Assembly: GCA_947464185.1 (NCBI GenBank)
Contig: CANHVY010000008.1
Location: 29,862-93,861, forward strand
Reading direction: 5' to 3'
DNA length: 64,000 bases
Origin: Burkholderiales bacterium
Lineage (GTDB): Bacteria; Pseudomonadota; Gammaproteobacteria; Burkholderiales; Burkholderiaceae_C
Below the pieces are notes generated by a model. It did no database searches. It was given only the letters and a program-made list of their open reading frames with translations, and was not told where the DNA came from. Positions 29,382-38,137 of the stretch are shown here, in pieces. The stretch's first letter is position 1. Each line of letters opens with the position of its first letter. Position numbers and translations under genes: made by a program.

Positions 29382-29405
29382 ATTCCTACTGGAATGCTCA
29401 ACTTT
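29382..29405 (-). promoter_or_regulatory. candidate IscR binding site / iscR promoter region
   Basis: Minus strand AAAGTTGAGCATTCCAGTAG followed by GAAT, about 108-131 bases before iscR. It resembles the E. coli iscR operator (AGTTGACC ... GGGAAT) but is one base shorter. It contains TTGAGC as a possible -35, though no clear -10 sits 16-18 bases downstream. The rest of the 261-base gap to uvrB shows no gene. Confidence 0.4.
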
Positions 29406-29535
29406 AGCAGAAGTCGAGCGAATTGCTGGGGATAGGCCGATGTCCCCGAACCTGTCCAGGACAAAAAAGTCCGCATGGGGCTGCCGACACAGCGCCAGGC
29501 GCCCCCACGTGGAGACCAGACACTCGCGTCTTGGG

Positions 29536-31680
29536 TCAAGCCACACGCGGCGCCAGCGGGACGACGTTGGAATCCCCCTTGGCCGCGCCAAAGGCCTGCT
29601 CCTTCACCAGGGCGAGTTCGTCCCGCAGTCGAGCCGCCTTCTCGAACTCCAGTTGCCGGGCGTGCTCCAGCATCTGCCGCTCCAGCAGCTTGATGCGCTT
29701 GCCCAGGTCCTTCTCGCTCAGGGCTTCCACCTCGGCAGCCGCTTGCGCGGCCTTCAGGTCGTCGCGGCCCGACTTCTCGGCCACCACGCCGTCGATCAGG
29801 TCGCGCACCTCCTTGCGCACGCTGCGTGGGACGATCCCTTGCGCCAGGTTGTGGGCCACCTGCCGCTCACGTCGACGCTCGGTTTCGCCGATGGCCTTGC
29901 GCATCGAATCGGTGACCTTGTCGGCGTAAAGGATGGCCTTGCCGTTGAGGTTGCGCGCCGCCCGGCCGATCGTCTGGATGAGGCTGCGTTCAGAGCGCAG
30001 GAAGCCTTCCTTGTCGGCGTCCAGGATCGCCACCAGGGACACCTCCGGAATGTCCAGCCCCTCGCGCAGGAGGTTGATGCCCACCAGCACGTCAAAAGCG
30101 CCAAGCCGCAGATCCCGGATGATCTCCACGCGTTCCACCGTGTCGACGTCACTGTGCAGGTAGCGCACCTTGACGCCGTTCTCGGTCAGGTAGTCGGTCA
30201 ACTGCTCGGCCATGCGCTTGGTCAGCGTGGTGATGAGCACGCGCTCCTGCACCTGGACACGATCGCGGATCTCCTGCAGCACATCGTCCACCTGGTGCAC
30301 AGCCGGGCGCACCTCGATCACCGGGTCCACCAGCCCCGTGGGCCGCACCAACTGCTCCACCACCTGGCCTGCATGGGCCTGCTCGTAAGCCGCTGGCGTG
30401 GCCGAGACAAAGACGGTCTGCCGCATCTTGGCCTCGAACTCCTCGAACTTCAAGGGCCGGTTGTCCAGCGCGCTGGGCAGCCGAAAGCCGTACTCCACCA
30501 GCGTGGTCTTGCGGGCGCGGTCGCCGTTGAACATGCCGCCGAACTGCCCGATCAGCACGTGACTCTCGTCCAGGAACATCAGCGCGTCGCGCGACAGGTA
30601 ATCCACCAGCGTGGGAGGCGGGTCCCCCGGCCGTGCGCCGGAAAGGTGACGGGTGTAGTTCTCGATGCCCTTGCAGTGGCCCACCTCCTGCAGCATCTCC
30701 AGATCGAACCGGGTGCGCTGCTCGAGGCGCTGCGCCTCCACCAGCTTGCCGGCCTTGACGAACACGTCCAGCCGTTCACGCAACTCCAGCTTGATGGTCT
30801 CGATGGCGGCCACCACACGGTCGCGCGGGGTGACGTAGTGGCTGCCCGGGTAGACCGTGAAGCGTGGAATCTTCTGCCGGATGCGCCCCGTCAGGGGGTC
30901 GAACAGCTGCAGCGTCTCCACCTCGTCATCGAAGAGCTCGATGCGGATGGCCAGCTCGCTGTGCTCGGCCGGAAACACGTCGATCGTGTCACCCCGCACA
31001 CGGAAGGTGCCGCGTGAAAAGTCGGTCTCGTTTCGCGTGTACTGCATGCGGATGAGATGGGCGATCACGTCGCGCTGGCCCACGCGATCGCCTACACGCA
31101 GCGTCATCACCATCTGGTGGTAGTCCGACGGACTGCCGATGCCGTAGATGGCGCTGACGGAGGCCACGATCACGACATCGCGCCGCTCCAGCAGGCTCTT
31201 GGTGGCCGACAGGCGCATCTGCTCGATGTGTTCGTTGATCGAGCTGTCCTTTTCGATGAACAGGTCGCGCTGCGGGACATAAGCCTCGGGCTGGTAGTAG
31301 TCGTAATAGCTGACGAAGTACTCCACCGCGTTCTTCGGGAAGAACTCGCGGAACTCGCTGTACAACTGCGCCGCCAGCGTCTTGTTGGGTGCGAACACGA
31401 TGGCCGGACGGCCCAGGCGGGCGATGACGTTGGCCATCGTGAAGGTCTTGCCGGAACCGGTCACCCCCAGCAAGGTCTGGTAACTCAGGCCCTCCTCCAC
31501 CCCTTCCACCAACTGCGCAATGGCTGCGGGCTGGTCGCCCGCCGGCGGATACGGCTGGAACAACTGAAACGGCGACCCTTCAAAGGAGACGAACTCACCC
31601 AGGGTGGGCTGCCCCGAGACCGCGGCGACTTCGGGCAGCGCAGGGACGTGGACACCAACGGGGGAAGTGGACGCAGACAT
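29536..31680 (-). CDS. uvrB: Excinuclease ABC subunit B
   Basis: A 714-residue damage-verification helicase of nucleotide excision repair. Walker A is [12 protein letters not shown]. The damage-probing beta-hairpin is [17 protein letters not shown], the DEAD-like box FLDESH, motif [11 protein letters not shown], and a C-terminal UVR coiled-coil ([16 protein letters not shown]) binds UvrC. ATG 31680 gives a ~30-residue Ala/Pro-rich leader before the usual start; ORF sequence further upstream is unlikely. It is divergent from the aminotransferase. I looked for a CTGT-N8-ACAG LexA box in the 173-base gap and found none. Confidence 0.97.
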   Translation of the reverse strand: MSASTSPVGVHVPALPEVAAVSGQPTLGEFVSFEGSPFQLFQPYPPAGDQPAAIAQLVEGVEEGLSYQTLLGVTGSGKTFTMANVIARLGRPAIVFAPNKTLAAQLYSEFREFFPKNAVEYFVSYYDYYQPEAYVPQRDLFIEKDSSINEHIEQMRLSATKSLLERRDVVIVASVSAIYGIGSPSDYHQMVMTLRVGDRVGQRDVIAHLIRMQYTRNETDFSRGTFRVRGDTIDVFPAEHSELAIRIELFDDEVETLQLFDPLTGRIRQKIPRFTVYPGSHYVTPRDRVVAAIETIKLELRERLDVFVKAGKLVEAQRLEQRTRFDLEMLQEVGHCKGIENYTRHLSGARPGDPPPTLVDYLSRDALMFLDESHVLIGQFGGMFNGDRARKTTLVEYGFRLPSALDNRPLKFEEFEAKMRQTVFVSATPAAYEQAHAGQVVEQLVRPTGLVDPVIEVRPAVHQVDDVLQEIRDRVQVQERVLITTLTKRMAEQLTDYLTENGVKVRYLHSDVDTVERVEIIRDLRLGAFDVLVGINLLREGLDIPEVSLVAILDADKEGFLRSERSLIQTIGRAARNLNGKAILYADKVTDSMRKAIGETERRRERQVAHNLAQGIVPRSVRKEVRDLIDGVVAEKSGRDDLKAAQAAAEVEALSEKDLGKRIKLLERQMLEHARQLEFEKAARLRDELALVKEQAFGAAKGDSNVVPLAPRVA

Positions 31681-31853
31681 GGAGATCCTAGAATTCGGGC
31701 GACATTCAGGCTGCATCCGGTAGACAACCACCTCCACCGCACGGGCCAACCGTCCAGCGTAGCGCAACATGGCTGCCGCTGCAGGTGCACTTGGTGTCTT
31801 CCTGCCTTCTGCCCCCCCCTTTCACCGCACATTACCTGTCAAGAAAGCCAGTC

Positions 31854-33050
31854 ATGTCCTTGTTCGACGCCGTCGAAATGGCCCCCCGCGACCCCATCCT
31901 GGGCCTGAACGAGCAATTCGCTGCCGACTCCCGCACCGGCAAGGTCAATCTGGGTGTCGGCGTGTACTTCGACGAAAACGGCAAGCTGCCGCTGCTGAAG
32001 TGCGTGGCCCAGGCCGAGCAACAACTGGTGGCGGCGGGCAAGCCCCGGGGCTACCTGCCCATTGACGGCATCGCAGCCTACGACAAGGCTGTCCAAGGAC
32101 TGGTGTTCGGCGCCGAGTCCGCTGCGGTCACCGCCGGGAGGGTGGCCACGGTGCAAGCCCTGGGCGGCACAGGCGGACTGAAGATCGGTGCAGACTTTCT
32201 CAAGAAGCTGAACCCGAACGCCCAGGTCCTGATCAGCGACCCGAGCTGGGAGAACCACCGAGCCCTGTTCACGCAGGCAGGGTTCCAGGTCAACACCTAT
32301 CCTTACTACGACCCCGCCACCCGAGGCGTACGCTTCGACGATCTGCTGGCCTGCCTGCGCAGCGCTGCGGCCGGCACCGTCGTGGTGCTGCACGCCTGCT
32401 GCCACAACCCCACCGGCTGCGACCTGAGCCCCGAACAGTGGACGCAGGTCATCCAGGCCGTGAAGTCTCAAGGCCTGGTGGCTTTCCTGGACATGGCCTA
32501 CCAGGGCTTCGGCGACGGCATCGCCGAGGACGGCCGCGTGATTGCCGGATTCCTGGATGCCGGGGTTGACTTCCTGGTGGCCACCTCCTTCTCCAAGAGC
32601 TTTTCGCTCTATGGAGAGCGGGTGGGCGCCCTGAGCGTGGTCTGCAGCAGTGCCGACGAGACTCGCAAGGTCCTGTCGCAGTTGAAGATCGTCGTGCGCA
32701 CGAACTACTCCAACCCGCCCACCCATGGCGCGCAAGCCATCACCACCGTGCTGACCACGCCGGCACTGCGCCAGCAATGGGAGGAAGAACTGGCCGGCAT
32801 GCGCCAGCGCATCCGCCACATGCGACAGGCGCTGGCCGATGGCCTGGCGGCCGCGGGCGTGCCGCTGGACGTCGGGTTCATCACCCGCCAGAAGGGCATG
32901 TTCAGCTACTCCGGGCTGAGCAAGGCGCAGATGGAGCGACTGCGCGAGGAATTCGGCGTGTACGGCGTGGACTCGGGCCGCATCTGCGTGGCGGCCCTGA
33001 ACCGTGGCAATCTGGACACGGTGATCAAGGCCATCGCGGCCGTGATGTAA
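31854..33050 (+). CDS. tyrB: Aromatic-amino-acid / aspartate aminotransferase
   Basis: A 398-residue class I aminotransferase of the AspC/TyrB family, converting tyrosine, phenylalanine or aspartate to their oxoacids with 2-oxoglutarate. The PLP lysine is in SFSKSFSLYGERVG, HACCHNPTGCDLS holds the conserved Asn-Pro-Thr-Gly, and the N-terminus MSLFDAVEMAPRDPILGLNE is typical. ATG 31854 matches family length; the longer frame starts inside the uvrB leader region. AspC and TyrB cannot be told apart by eye; TyrB is the usual name in this genus group. Confidence 0.9.
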   Translation: MSLFDAVEMAPRDPILGLNEQFAADSRTGKVNLGVGVYFDENGKLPLLKCVAQAEQQLVAAGKPRGYLPIDGIAAYDKAVQGLVFGAESAAVTAGRVATVQALGGTGGLKIGADFLKKLNPNAQVLISDPSWENHRALFTQAGFQVNTYPYYDPATRGVRFDDLLACLRSAAAGTVVVLHACCHNPTGCDLSPEQWTQVIQAVKSQGLVAFLDMAYQGFGDGIAEDGRVIAGFLDAGVDFLVATSFSKSFSLYGERVGALSVVCSSADETRKVLSQLKIVVRTNYSNPPTHGAQAITTVLTTPALRQQWEEELAGMRQRIRHMRQALADGLAAAGVPLDVGFITRQKGMFSYSGLSKAQMERLREEFGVYGVDSGRICVAALNRGNLDTVIKAIAAVM

Positions 33051-33203
33051 GCGCCGGGCAGCCGTAAGGACAGGGGCAGCCAGAAGTCCTACATTCGGTC
33101 ACCAAAAATGCTGCAGCGCAGCACCGATTCGTGGCAAAGTGTTGAGTACAGTCAACCCAGGCTTACGCTTTCGCGTGTCACGCGCTCACCGAAGGATCAC
33201 GAC

Positions 33204-34568
33204 ATGCTCTATCAGCTCTACGAGACCCAGCGGGCCATGATGGCGCCTTTCGCGGAGTTCGCCAGCGCGTCAGCCAAGCTCTATTCGCATCCCCTGTCCC
33301 CCTTCACCCACACGCCCATGGCCCAGCGCGTGGCGGCGGGCCTGGGACTGGTGCACCGGCTGGCCAAGGAGTACGAGAAGCCGCCCTTCGGCATCAGCGG
33401 CGTCACGGTGGGCGGCGTGGAGGTGGCCGTTCAGGAGCAAGTGATCCAGACGCGGCCTTTCTGTCGCCTGCTTCGCTTCAAGCGGTTCACCGACAACCCG
33501 CAGGCCTTGTCGCGGATGAAAGAGCAGCCCACCGTGCTGGTGGTGGCGCCCTTGTCCGGCCACCACTCCACCTTGCTGCGTGACACGGTCAAGAGCCTGC
33601 TGCAGGACCACAAGGTGTTCATCACCGACTGGACCGATGCGCGGATGGTGCCTGTCGATGACGGCCCTTTCCACCTTGACGACTACGTGGCCTACGTACA
33701 GGACTTCATCCGCCTGATCGGGCCGGACGTGAATGTCATGTCGGTGTGCCAGCCCACGGTGCCGGTGCTGGCGGCGGTGTCTCTGATGGCCTCTGCGGGC
33801 GAGCCCACTCCCCGCACGCTGACCATGATGGGCGGGCCGATCGATGCCCGCCGGTCCCCCACGGCCGTCAACAACCTGGCCATCAACAAGAGCCATGACT
33901 GGTTCGAGCACAACGTGATCTACCGCGTGCCGCTGAACTACCCTGGCGCCGGCCGGCGCGTCTACCCGGGCTTTCTGCAGCACACGGGTTTCGTGGCCAT
34001 GAATCCGGACCGTCACCTCACCTCGCACTACGACTACTTCCTCGACCTGATCCGCGGTGATGAAGGCAGCGCGGACTCCCACCGACAGTTCTACGACGAG
34101 TACAACGCCGTGCTGGACATGCCGGCCGAGTACTACCTGGACACCATCAAGACCGTGTTCCAGGACTTCGCCCTTGTCAACGGCACCTGGGAGGTGCGCG
34201 GCCAGTTGGTGCGGCCGCAGGACATCCATCAATCTGCTCTGCTGACCGTGGAGGGGGAACTGGACGACATCTCGGGCGCGGGCCAGACCCGGGCCGCACA
34301 CGACCTGTGCCTGGGCATTCCCGAAGACCGCCGCTTCCACTACGACGTGCCCGGCGCAGGCCATTACGGCATCTTCTCGGGCCGCCGCTGGCGCGAACTC
34401 GTGTACCCGCGGGTGCGCGATTTCATCCAGAGCCATGTGGCGGTGCGGCAAACTGCAGCCTCAGGCACACCCGAAGCACCCTCGGCGCAGCAGCCCAAGG
34501 CACCCGCGCCGCGGGGTCCAGCCGCCTCAGCCGCTCGGCCCGCGCGTTCCCGTTCGCGCAAGGCCTGA
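33204..34568 (+). CDS. phaZ: Intracellular polyhydroxyalkanoate depolymerase
   Basis: A 454-residue alpha/beta-hydrolase that degrades native PHB granules in the cytoplasm. The nucleophile is Cys182 in SVCQPTVP, replacing the usual lipase-box serine, exactly as in Cupriavidus PhaZ1. ITDWTDARMVPVDDGPFHLDDY and AGHYGIFSGRRWR, with the catalytic His, are family-conserved. The last ~45 residues are an Ala/Pro/Arg/Ser-rich tail. ATG 33204 gives the family N-terminus (MLYQLYETQR). The 153-base gap upstream has GTTGA/TCAAC symmetry at about 33140-33156 but no clear promoter. Confidence 0.93.
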   Translation: MLYQLYETQRAMMAPFAEFASASAKLYSHPLSPFTHTPMAQRVAAGLGLVHRLAKEYEKPPFGISGVTVGGVEVAVQEQVIQTRPFCRLLRFKRFTDNPQALSRMKEQPTVLVVAPLSGHHSTLLRDTVKSLLQDHKVFITDWTDARMVPVDDGPFHLDDYVAYVQDFIRLIGPDVNVMSVCQPTVPVLAAVSLMASAGEPTPRTLTMMGGPIDARRSPTAVNNLAINKSHDWFEHNVIYRVPLNYPGAGRRVYPGFLQHTGFVAMNPDRHLTSHYDYFLDLIRGDEGSADSHRQFYDEYNAVLDMPAEYYLDTIKTVFQDFALVNGTWEVRGQLVRPQDIHQSALLTVEGELDDISGAGQTRAAHDLCLGIPEDRRFHYDVPGAGHYGIFSGRRWRELVYPRVRDFIQSHVAVRQTAASGTPEAPSAQQPKAPAPRGPAASAARPARSRSRKA

Positions 34569-34622
34569 CGCGGCGAGCCCCCTCAGCTCACCACCCTGCC
34601 GCTTCAGGCAAGCCGCCAGTCT

Positions 34623-35285
34623 GTGGACGAGGCCCTGGCCGGGCGCATAGACGCCGCGCTGCCGCAGACGCAATGCACCCGATGCGGCTATCCGGATTGC
34701 AGCGGCTACGCGCGGGCGGTGGCGGCCTCGCAAGCAGGCATCGGTCAATGTCCGCCTGGGGGCGCTGAAGGGGTACGGCGCCTGGCGGCCCTGACAGGTC
34801 GGCCCGTGGTGCCGCTGGACCCGGCGCACGGCGTGGAGTCCGTGCTGCGCACCGCCGTGGTCGACGAAGACTGGTGCATCGGCTGCACCCTGTGCATCAA
34901 GGCCTGCCCTGTGGACTGCATCGTGGGCGCCTCCAAACGCATGCACACCGTCATCGAGGCCTGGTGCACGGGCTGCGAACTGTGCGTGCCCGCCTGCCCG
35001 GTGGACTGCATCTCCATGGAACCCACGGGCAGCGCGGCCATCGGCTGGGCCGCCTGGAGCCCAGCGCAGGCGCAGGCCGCCAGACAGCGCTACCAGCAGC
35101 GGCAGCAGCGGCTGGCTGCGGAGCAGCAAGCCCACGAGGCGCGTCTGGCCGCCAAGGCGGCGGCGAAACTGGCGGATCTGGCCGCCGCCAGCAGCATCAC
35201 CGACCCCCAAGTGCTGGAACGCAAGCGTTCGGTCATCGAGACGGCACTGGCGCGGGCCCGCGCAAGGCAGCCCGCGAAGCCCTGA
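34623..35285 (+). CDS. RnfB/RsxB-like ferredoxin-domain protein
   Basis: A 220-residue iron-sulfur protein of the RnfB/RsxB electron-transport family without the N-terminal membrane anchor. An N-terminal Fe-S domain (CTRCGYPDCSGYARAV plus a later Cys) precedes two ferredoxin motifs, CIGCTLCIKACPVDC and CTGCELCVPACPVDC. An Ala/Gln-rich helical tail follows. I set a GTG start at 34623; no ATG is available before the first motif. It directly precedes nth, as rsx genes do in E. coli, but no other rnf/rsx subunits are in the window, so its partner is unknown. Confidence 0.82.
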   Translation: MDEALAGRIDAALPQTQCTRCGYPDCSGYARAVAASQAGIGQCPPGGAEGVRRLAALTGRPVVPLDPAHGVESVLRTAVVDEDWCIGCTLCIKACPVDCIVGASKRMHTVIEAWCTGCELCVPACPVDCISMEPTGSAAIGWAAWSPAQAQAARQRYQQRQQRLAAEQQAHEARLAAKAAAKLADLAAASSITDPQVLERKRSVIETALARARARQPAKP

Positions 35286-35313
35286 GGCCCTGCAGCCATG
35301 AAGCCGTGACACC

Positions 35314-35952
35314 ATGAAGCTCGCCCACATCGAACCCTTCTTCGCCACGCTCCAGGCGGCCAACCCCAACCCCGTGACCGAGCTGGAGTACGCCAGCGTG
35401 TTCGAGTTGCTGGCGGCCGTTCTGCTCTCGGCTCAGGCCACCGATGTGAGCGTGAACAAGGCCACCCGCGGACTGTTCGCCGCTGCCCCAACGCCGCAGC
35501 GCATGCTCGCGCTGGGCGTGGCAGGCATCGAGTCGCACATCCGCACCATCGGCCTGTTTCGCACCAAGGCGCGCAACCTGCACCAGACCTGCCAGCTGCT
35601 GCTGACCCACCACGGTGGGCAGGTGCCGCGCTCGCGCGAGGCTCTGGAGCAATTGCCCGGCGTGGGCCGCAAGACTGCCAACGTGGTGCTGAACTGCGCC
35701 TTTGGCCAGGACACCATGGCCGTGGACACCCACATCTTCCGGGTGAGCAACCGCACCGGTCTCGCCAGGGGCCGAACACCGCTGGCCGTGGAGATGGCGC
35801 TGCTTCGACGCGTGCCGCCGGCTTATCGCGTGAACGCACACCACTGGCTGATCCTGCATGGCCGCTATGTGTGCAAGGCCCGAAGCCCCGACTGCGCGCG
35901 ATGCGCGGTGAGCACCTGGTGCGATCATCATGCAGCGGGGCGCAGCCGCTGA
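35314..35952 (+). CDS. nth: Endonuclease III (DNA glycosylase/AP lyase)
   Basis: A 212-residue base-excision repair enzyme removing oxidised pyrimidines. The helix-hairpin-helix LPGVGRKTANVVL contains the catalytic Lys, and the catalytic Asp is in AVDTHIFRVSNR. The C-terminal [4Fe-4S] site C-x6-C-x2-C-x5-C is exact (CKARSPDCARCAVSTWC). Length fits E. coli Nth (211 aa). It follows the RnfB-like gene by 28 bases, probably in one transcript. Confidence 0.97.
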   Translation: MKLAHIEPFFATLQAANPNPVTELEYASVFELLAAVLLSAQATDVSVNKATRGLFAAAPTPQRMLALGVAGIESHIRTIGLFRTKARNLHQTCQLLLTHHGGQVPRSREALEQLPGVGRKTANVVLNCAFGQDTMAVDTHIFRVSNRTGLARGRTPLAVEMALLRRVPPAYRVNAHHWLILHGRYVCKARSPDCARCAVSTWCDHHAAGRSR

Positions 35953-36048
35953 CAGCCCGGCGCGGGCCGCCGCCGGTTGGCGGCCAGGACAAGTCCCGGC
36001 CAGGCCCCATGCTGCGGCGCCTACAATTGTTCTTTCTCACCTCGTGTC

Positions 36049-36300
36049 ATGACACAGCTTCAGCAACTTGCAGAACGGGTCGAACGACTCTTGTTGCGCC
36101 ACGAGGAACTGCAGCGGACCAATGAGTTGCTGCTGCGCCAGGTGGAGAGCCTTGGTGCCGAGCGTGACAGTCTGAAATCCCGGTTGAGCGCAGCACGGAC
36201 CCGCATCGACCACCTCATCGACAAACTGCCCCGGCAATCAGCGCAGGTCGTGGCATCCGGCGAGGGTCCGCCGGACTCCCAGTTGAGGCCCGGGGCATGA
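36049..36300 (+). CDS. ZapB-like coiled-coil protein (TIGR02449 type)
   Basis: An 83-residue protein that is nearly all coiled coil (ERVERLLLRHEELQRTNELL, then an SLKSRLSAARTRI heptad pattern). Short coiled-coil proteins of this type are encoded directly upstream of zapA in many beta- and gammaproteobacteria and are thought to act in division. The ATG at 36049 sits where the coil begins; the frame upstream is not coil-like. It overlaps the zapA start by 4 bases (ATGA). Confidence 0.8.
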   Translation: MTQLQQLAERVERLLLRHEELQRTNELLLRQVESLGAERDSLKSRLSAARTRIDHLIDKLPRQSAQVVASGEGPPDSQLRPGA

Positions 36301-36659
36301 AGCAGGTCGAGGTCACGATCCTGGGCCAGGGCTACATCCTGGGATGTCCCGAAGGCGGCGAGGCCCGCCTGGGTGCGGCCGTGGCGGCCGTGGACCGGGA
36401 GATGAGCGCCATCCGGGATGCCGGCAAGATCAAGGCGCGCGACCGCATCGCCGTGCTGGCTGCGCTCAATCTTGCGTACCAACTGGCCGAACGTGGTGAG
36501 CGCGCACCGTCCACCTCTGGCGCAGAGCCCACCGAACAGGCTCATGGGGGCGGCACCTCCCAGGCCAGCCCAGGCGCCCCCGCCGCAGATCAGGCACCGG
36601 ACCTCGGCCCCCTGATCGCCCGGCTCGACGCCGCGCTGGACGACGGTCACCTGATTTGA
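36297..36659 (+). CDS. zapA: Cell division protein ZapA
   Basis: A 120-residue FtsZ-ring-associated protein that crosslinks FtsZ filaments. The N-terminal half (KQVEVTILGQGYILGCPEG) is the ZapA head, and RIAVLAALNLAYQLAE is the conserved helix leading into the coil. The C-terminal ~50 residues are a Gly/Pro/Ala-rich stretch, longer than usual. It is coupled to the preceding coiled-coil gene and is followed by 6S RNA, the typical arrangement. Confidence 0.93.
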   Translation: MKQVEVTILGQGYILGCPEGGEARLGAAVAAVDREMSAIRDAGKIKARDRIAVLAALNLAYQLAERGERAPSTSGAEPTEQAHGGGTSQASPGAPAADQAPDLGPLIARLDAALDDGHLI

Positions 36660-36668
36660 CCTGGGGCC

Positions 36669-36696
36669 TTGAAGGGCCCCCTCGGCGTCCTAGAAT
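36669..36696 (+). promoter_or_regulatory. 6S RNA promoter
   Basis: TTGAAG (36669-36674) and TAGAAT (36691-36696) with a 16-base spacer, ending 6 bases before the first paired base of the 6S RNA stem. Spacing to the RNA 5' end is ideal for a sigma-70 start. Confidence 0.75.
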
Positions 36697-36702
36697 CGTG
36701 AC

Positions 36703-36879
36703 GTCCGGTGTGACTTGCGGGCTTTATATTTCCTTGAACCGATGCTCATTGAGCCAGGGCTTGGAACATTGCGCGGCGGGCGTGATCATCTCGCGTCAGA
36801 TGAACCCGAAGCCATGCTGACCTCGCCCACCTGAACTTCCCTGAGGGTTCAGGAATGCGGTCCGCGGGTCATATCGGAC
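36703..36879 (+). ncRNA. ssrS: 6S RNA
   Basis: About 177 nt, placed from structure and context. The first 18 bases (36703-36720, GTCCGGTGTGACTTGCGG) pair with the last 18 (36862-36879) with no mismatch, counting G-U pairs. That is the long closing stem of 6S RNA. TTCCTTGAACCGATGCTCA resembles the E. coli 5' bulge region, and ACCTGAAC ... GGGTTCAGG mirrors the 3' hairpin. 6S RNA binds sigma-70 RNA polymerase as an open-promoter mimic in stationary phase. It directly follows zapA, its conserved place. The exact ends may differ by a few bases. Confidence 0.9.
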
Positions 36880-36900
36880 ACCCCACCTTTGGCGGCCAGC

Positions 36901-36906
36901 TATAAT
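36901..36906 (+). promoter_or_regulatory. -10 box of rpsU
   Basis: A perfect TATAAT 33 bases before the rpsU ATG and 22 bases after the 6S stem. No recognisable -35 lies 16-18 bases upstream, where the sequence is the end of 6S RNA. Confidence 0.6.
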
Positions 36907-36938
36907 GCGCGCTTTCGTCCGACATCAACCCACCTGAC

Positions 36939-37151
36939 ATGACCACCATTCGCGTCAAAGAAAACGAGCCGTTCGACGTGGCCTTGCGCCGGTTCAAGCG
37001 CACCATCGAGAAGCTCGGCCTGCTGACCGACCTGCGCGCCCGCGAGTTCTACGAAAAGCCCACCGCCGAGCGCAAGCGCAAGAAGGCAGCCGCGGTGAAG
37101 CGTCACTTCAAGCGCGTACGCAGCATGCAGCTGCCCAAGAAGCTGTACTGA
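36939..37151 (+). CDS. rpsU: 30S ribosomal protein S21
   Basis: A 70-residue, very basic ribosomal protein that helps initiation on the 30S subunit. [20 protein letters not shown] and [21 protein letters not shown] are conserved throughout the S21 family, and length is typical (70-71). It stands between 6S RNA and yqeY and is followed by its own terminator. Confidence 0.98.
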   Translation: MTTIRVKENEPFDVALRRFKRTIEKLGLLTDLRAREFYEKPTAERKRKKAAAVKRHFKRVRSMQLPKKLY

Positions 37152-37185
37152 TCCAGAGCGTCAGGCCGCAACCACCTGACCCAAG

Positions 37186-37221
37186 AGCCCGCGCGGTCAC
37201 CCGTGGCGGGCTTTGTTGTTT
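37186..37221 (+). terminator. rho-independent terminator after rpsU
   Basis: Perfect 7-bp stem AGCCCGC / GCGGGCT with a 13-base loop, followed by TTTGTTGTTT. It sits 35 bases after the rpsU stop. Confidence 0.85.
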
Positions 37222-37260
37222 CAACCAAGCTGACCCGACACCGCCAATGCGCCTTTCGCC

Positions 37261-37707
37261 ATGACCTTGAAGGACCGAATCACCGAGGACATGAAGTCCG
37301 CCATGCGCGCCAGGGAGGCTGATCGGCTCTCCGCCATCCGCATGTTGCTGGCCGCCTGCAAGCAGCGCGAAGTCGATGAGCGCATCGTGCTGGACGATGC
37401 CGCCGTCATCGGCATCGTCGACAAGCTCATCAAGCAGCGCAAGGACTCCATCGCCGCTTTCACCCAGGCTGGCCGGACCGACCTGGTGGACAAGGAATCT
37501 GCCGAGGTGAAGGTGCTGGAAGCCTACCTGCCCCAGCGCCTGCCTGCTGACGAGATTGCAGCCGCCATCGGCACCATCGTGCAGGAACTGGGCGCCAGCG
37601 GCCCGGGTGACATGGGCAAGGTGATGGGGGCTGCCAAGGCGCGGCTGGCCGGCAAGGCCGACATGGGCCTGGTGTCAGCCGCGGTGAAGCAAGCCCTGGC
37701 ACGCTGA
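37261..37707 (+). CDS. GatB/YqeY domain protein
   Basis: A 148-residue YqeY-type protein, related to the tail domain of the GatB amidotransferase subunit. LKDRITEDMKSAMRAREADRLSAIRMLLAACKQ and LEAYLPQRLP are family hallmarks. These proteins are proposed to aid tRNA-dependent amidation or bind tRNA, but their role is not settled. The gene lies downstream of rpsU as in many proteobacteria. Confidence 0.92.
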   Translation: MTLKDRITEDMKSAMRAREADRLSAIRMLLAACKQREVDERIVLDDAAVIGIVDKLIKQRKDSIAAFTQAGRTDLVDKESAEVKVLEAYLPQRLPADEIAAAIGTIVQELGASGPGDMGKVMGAAKARLAGKADMGLVSAAVKQALAR

Positions 37708-37738
37708 GGCTGACACCGCTGCAGAACAGGAGCAGAAG

Positions 37739-38086
37739 ATGACCCCGACCCTACCCGTTCAGGCCATCGCGGCCGATGTGTGCGTGGCCCCGCAACTCAC
37801 GCCCGAGGCCATGACGGAAGCCGCACGCCTGGGCTTCAAGAGCGTTGTGAACAACCGTCCCGACTTTGAAGGCGGCCCGGACCAACCCAGCAGCGCGGCC
37901 ATCGGCGCGGCAGCGCAAGCCGCAGGGCTGGAATACCGCTTCCTGCCCGTGGCAGGCGGCTACCAGTCGCCTGAAGAGGCGGCGCAGATGGCACGCCTGC
38001 TGCAGGAATTGCCCCGACCCGTGCTGATGTTCTGCCGGTCAGGGGCGCGTTCGGCCAGGTTGTACGCCCTGGCCCAACAAGCCTGA
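37739..38086 (+). CDS. TIGR01244/DUF442 family sulfurtransferase- or phosphatase-like protein
   Basis: A 115-residue protein with the fold of dual-specificity phosphatases and rhodaneses. The active-site loop is FCRSGARSARLY, where the Cys of the CRSGxRS signature is expected to be catalytic. LGFKSVVNNRPDFEG matches the family. Members occur alone or fused to metallo-beta-lactamase sulfur dioxygenases (Blh), so sulfur transfer is plausible. It follows yqeY by 31 bases. Confidence 0.85.
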   Translation: MTPTLPVQAIAADVCVAPQLTPEAMTEAARLGFKSVVNNRPDFEGGPDQPSSAAIGAAAQAAGLEYRFLPVAGGYQSPEEAAQMARLLQELPRPVLMFCRSGARSARLYALAQQA

Positions 38087-38137
38087 CCCTATCGGTGCGA
38101 GACTGCACGGCGGCGCGCCGCGCTACAAGGAGATGAC

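Noticed and set aside
31681..31853. LexA operator for uvrB in the divergent gap
   Set aside because: No CTGT-N8-ACAG match is present, so SOS control of this uvrB is not supported by the sequence.
34623..35285. A full Rnf/Rsx electron-transport complex
   Set aside because: Only the RnfB-like soluble protein is present; no RnfA, C, D, E or G gene lies nearby.
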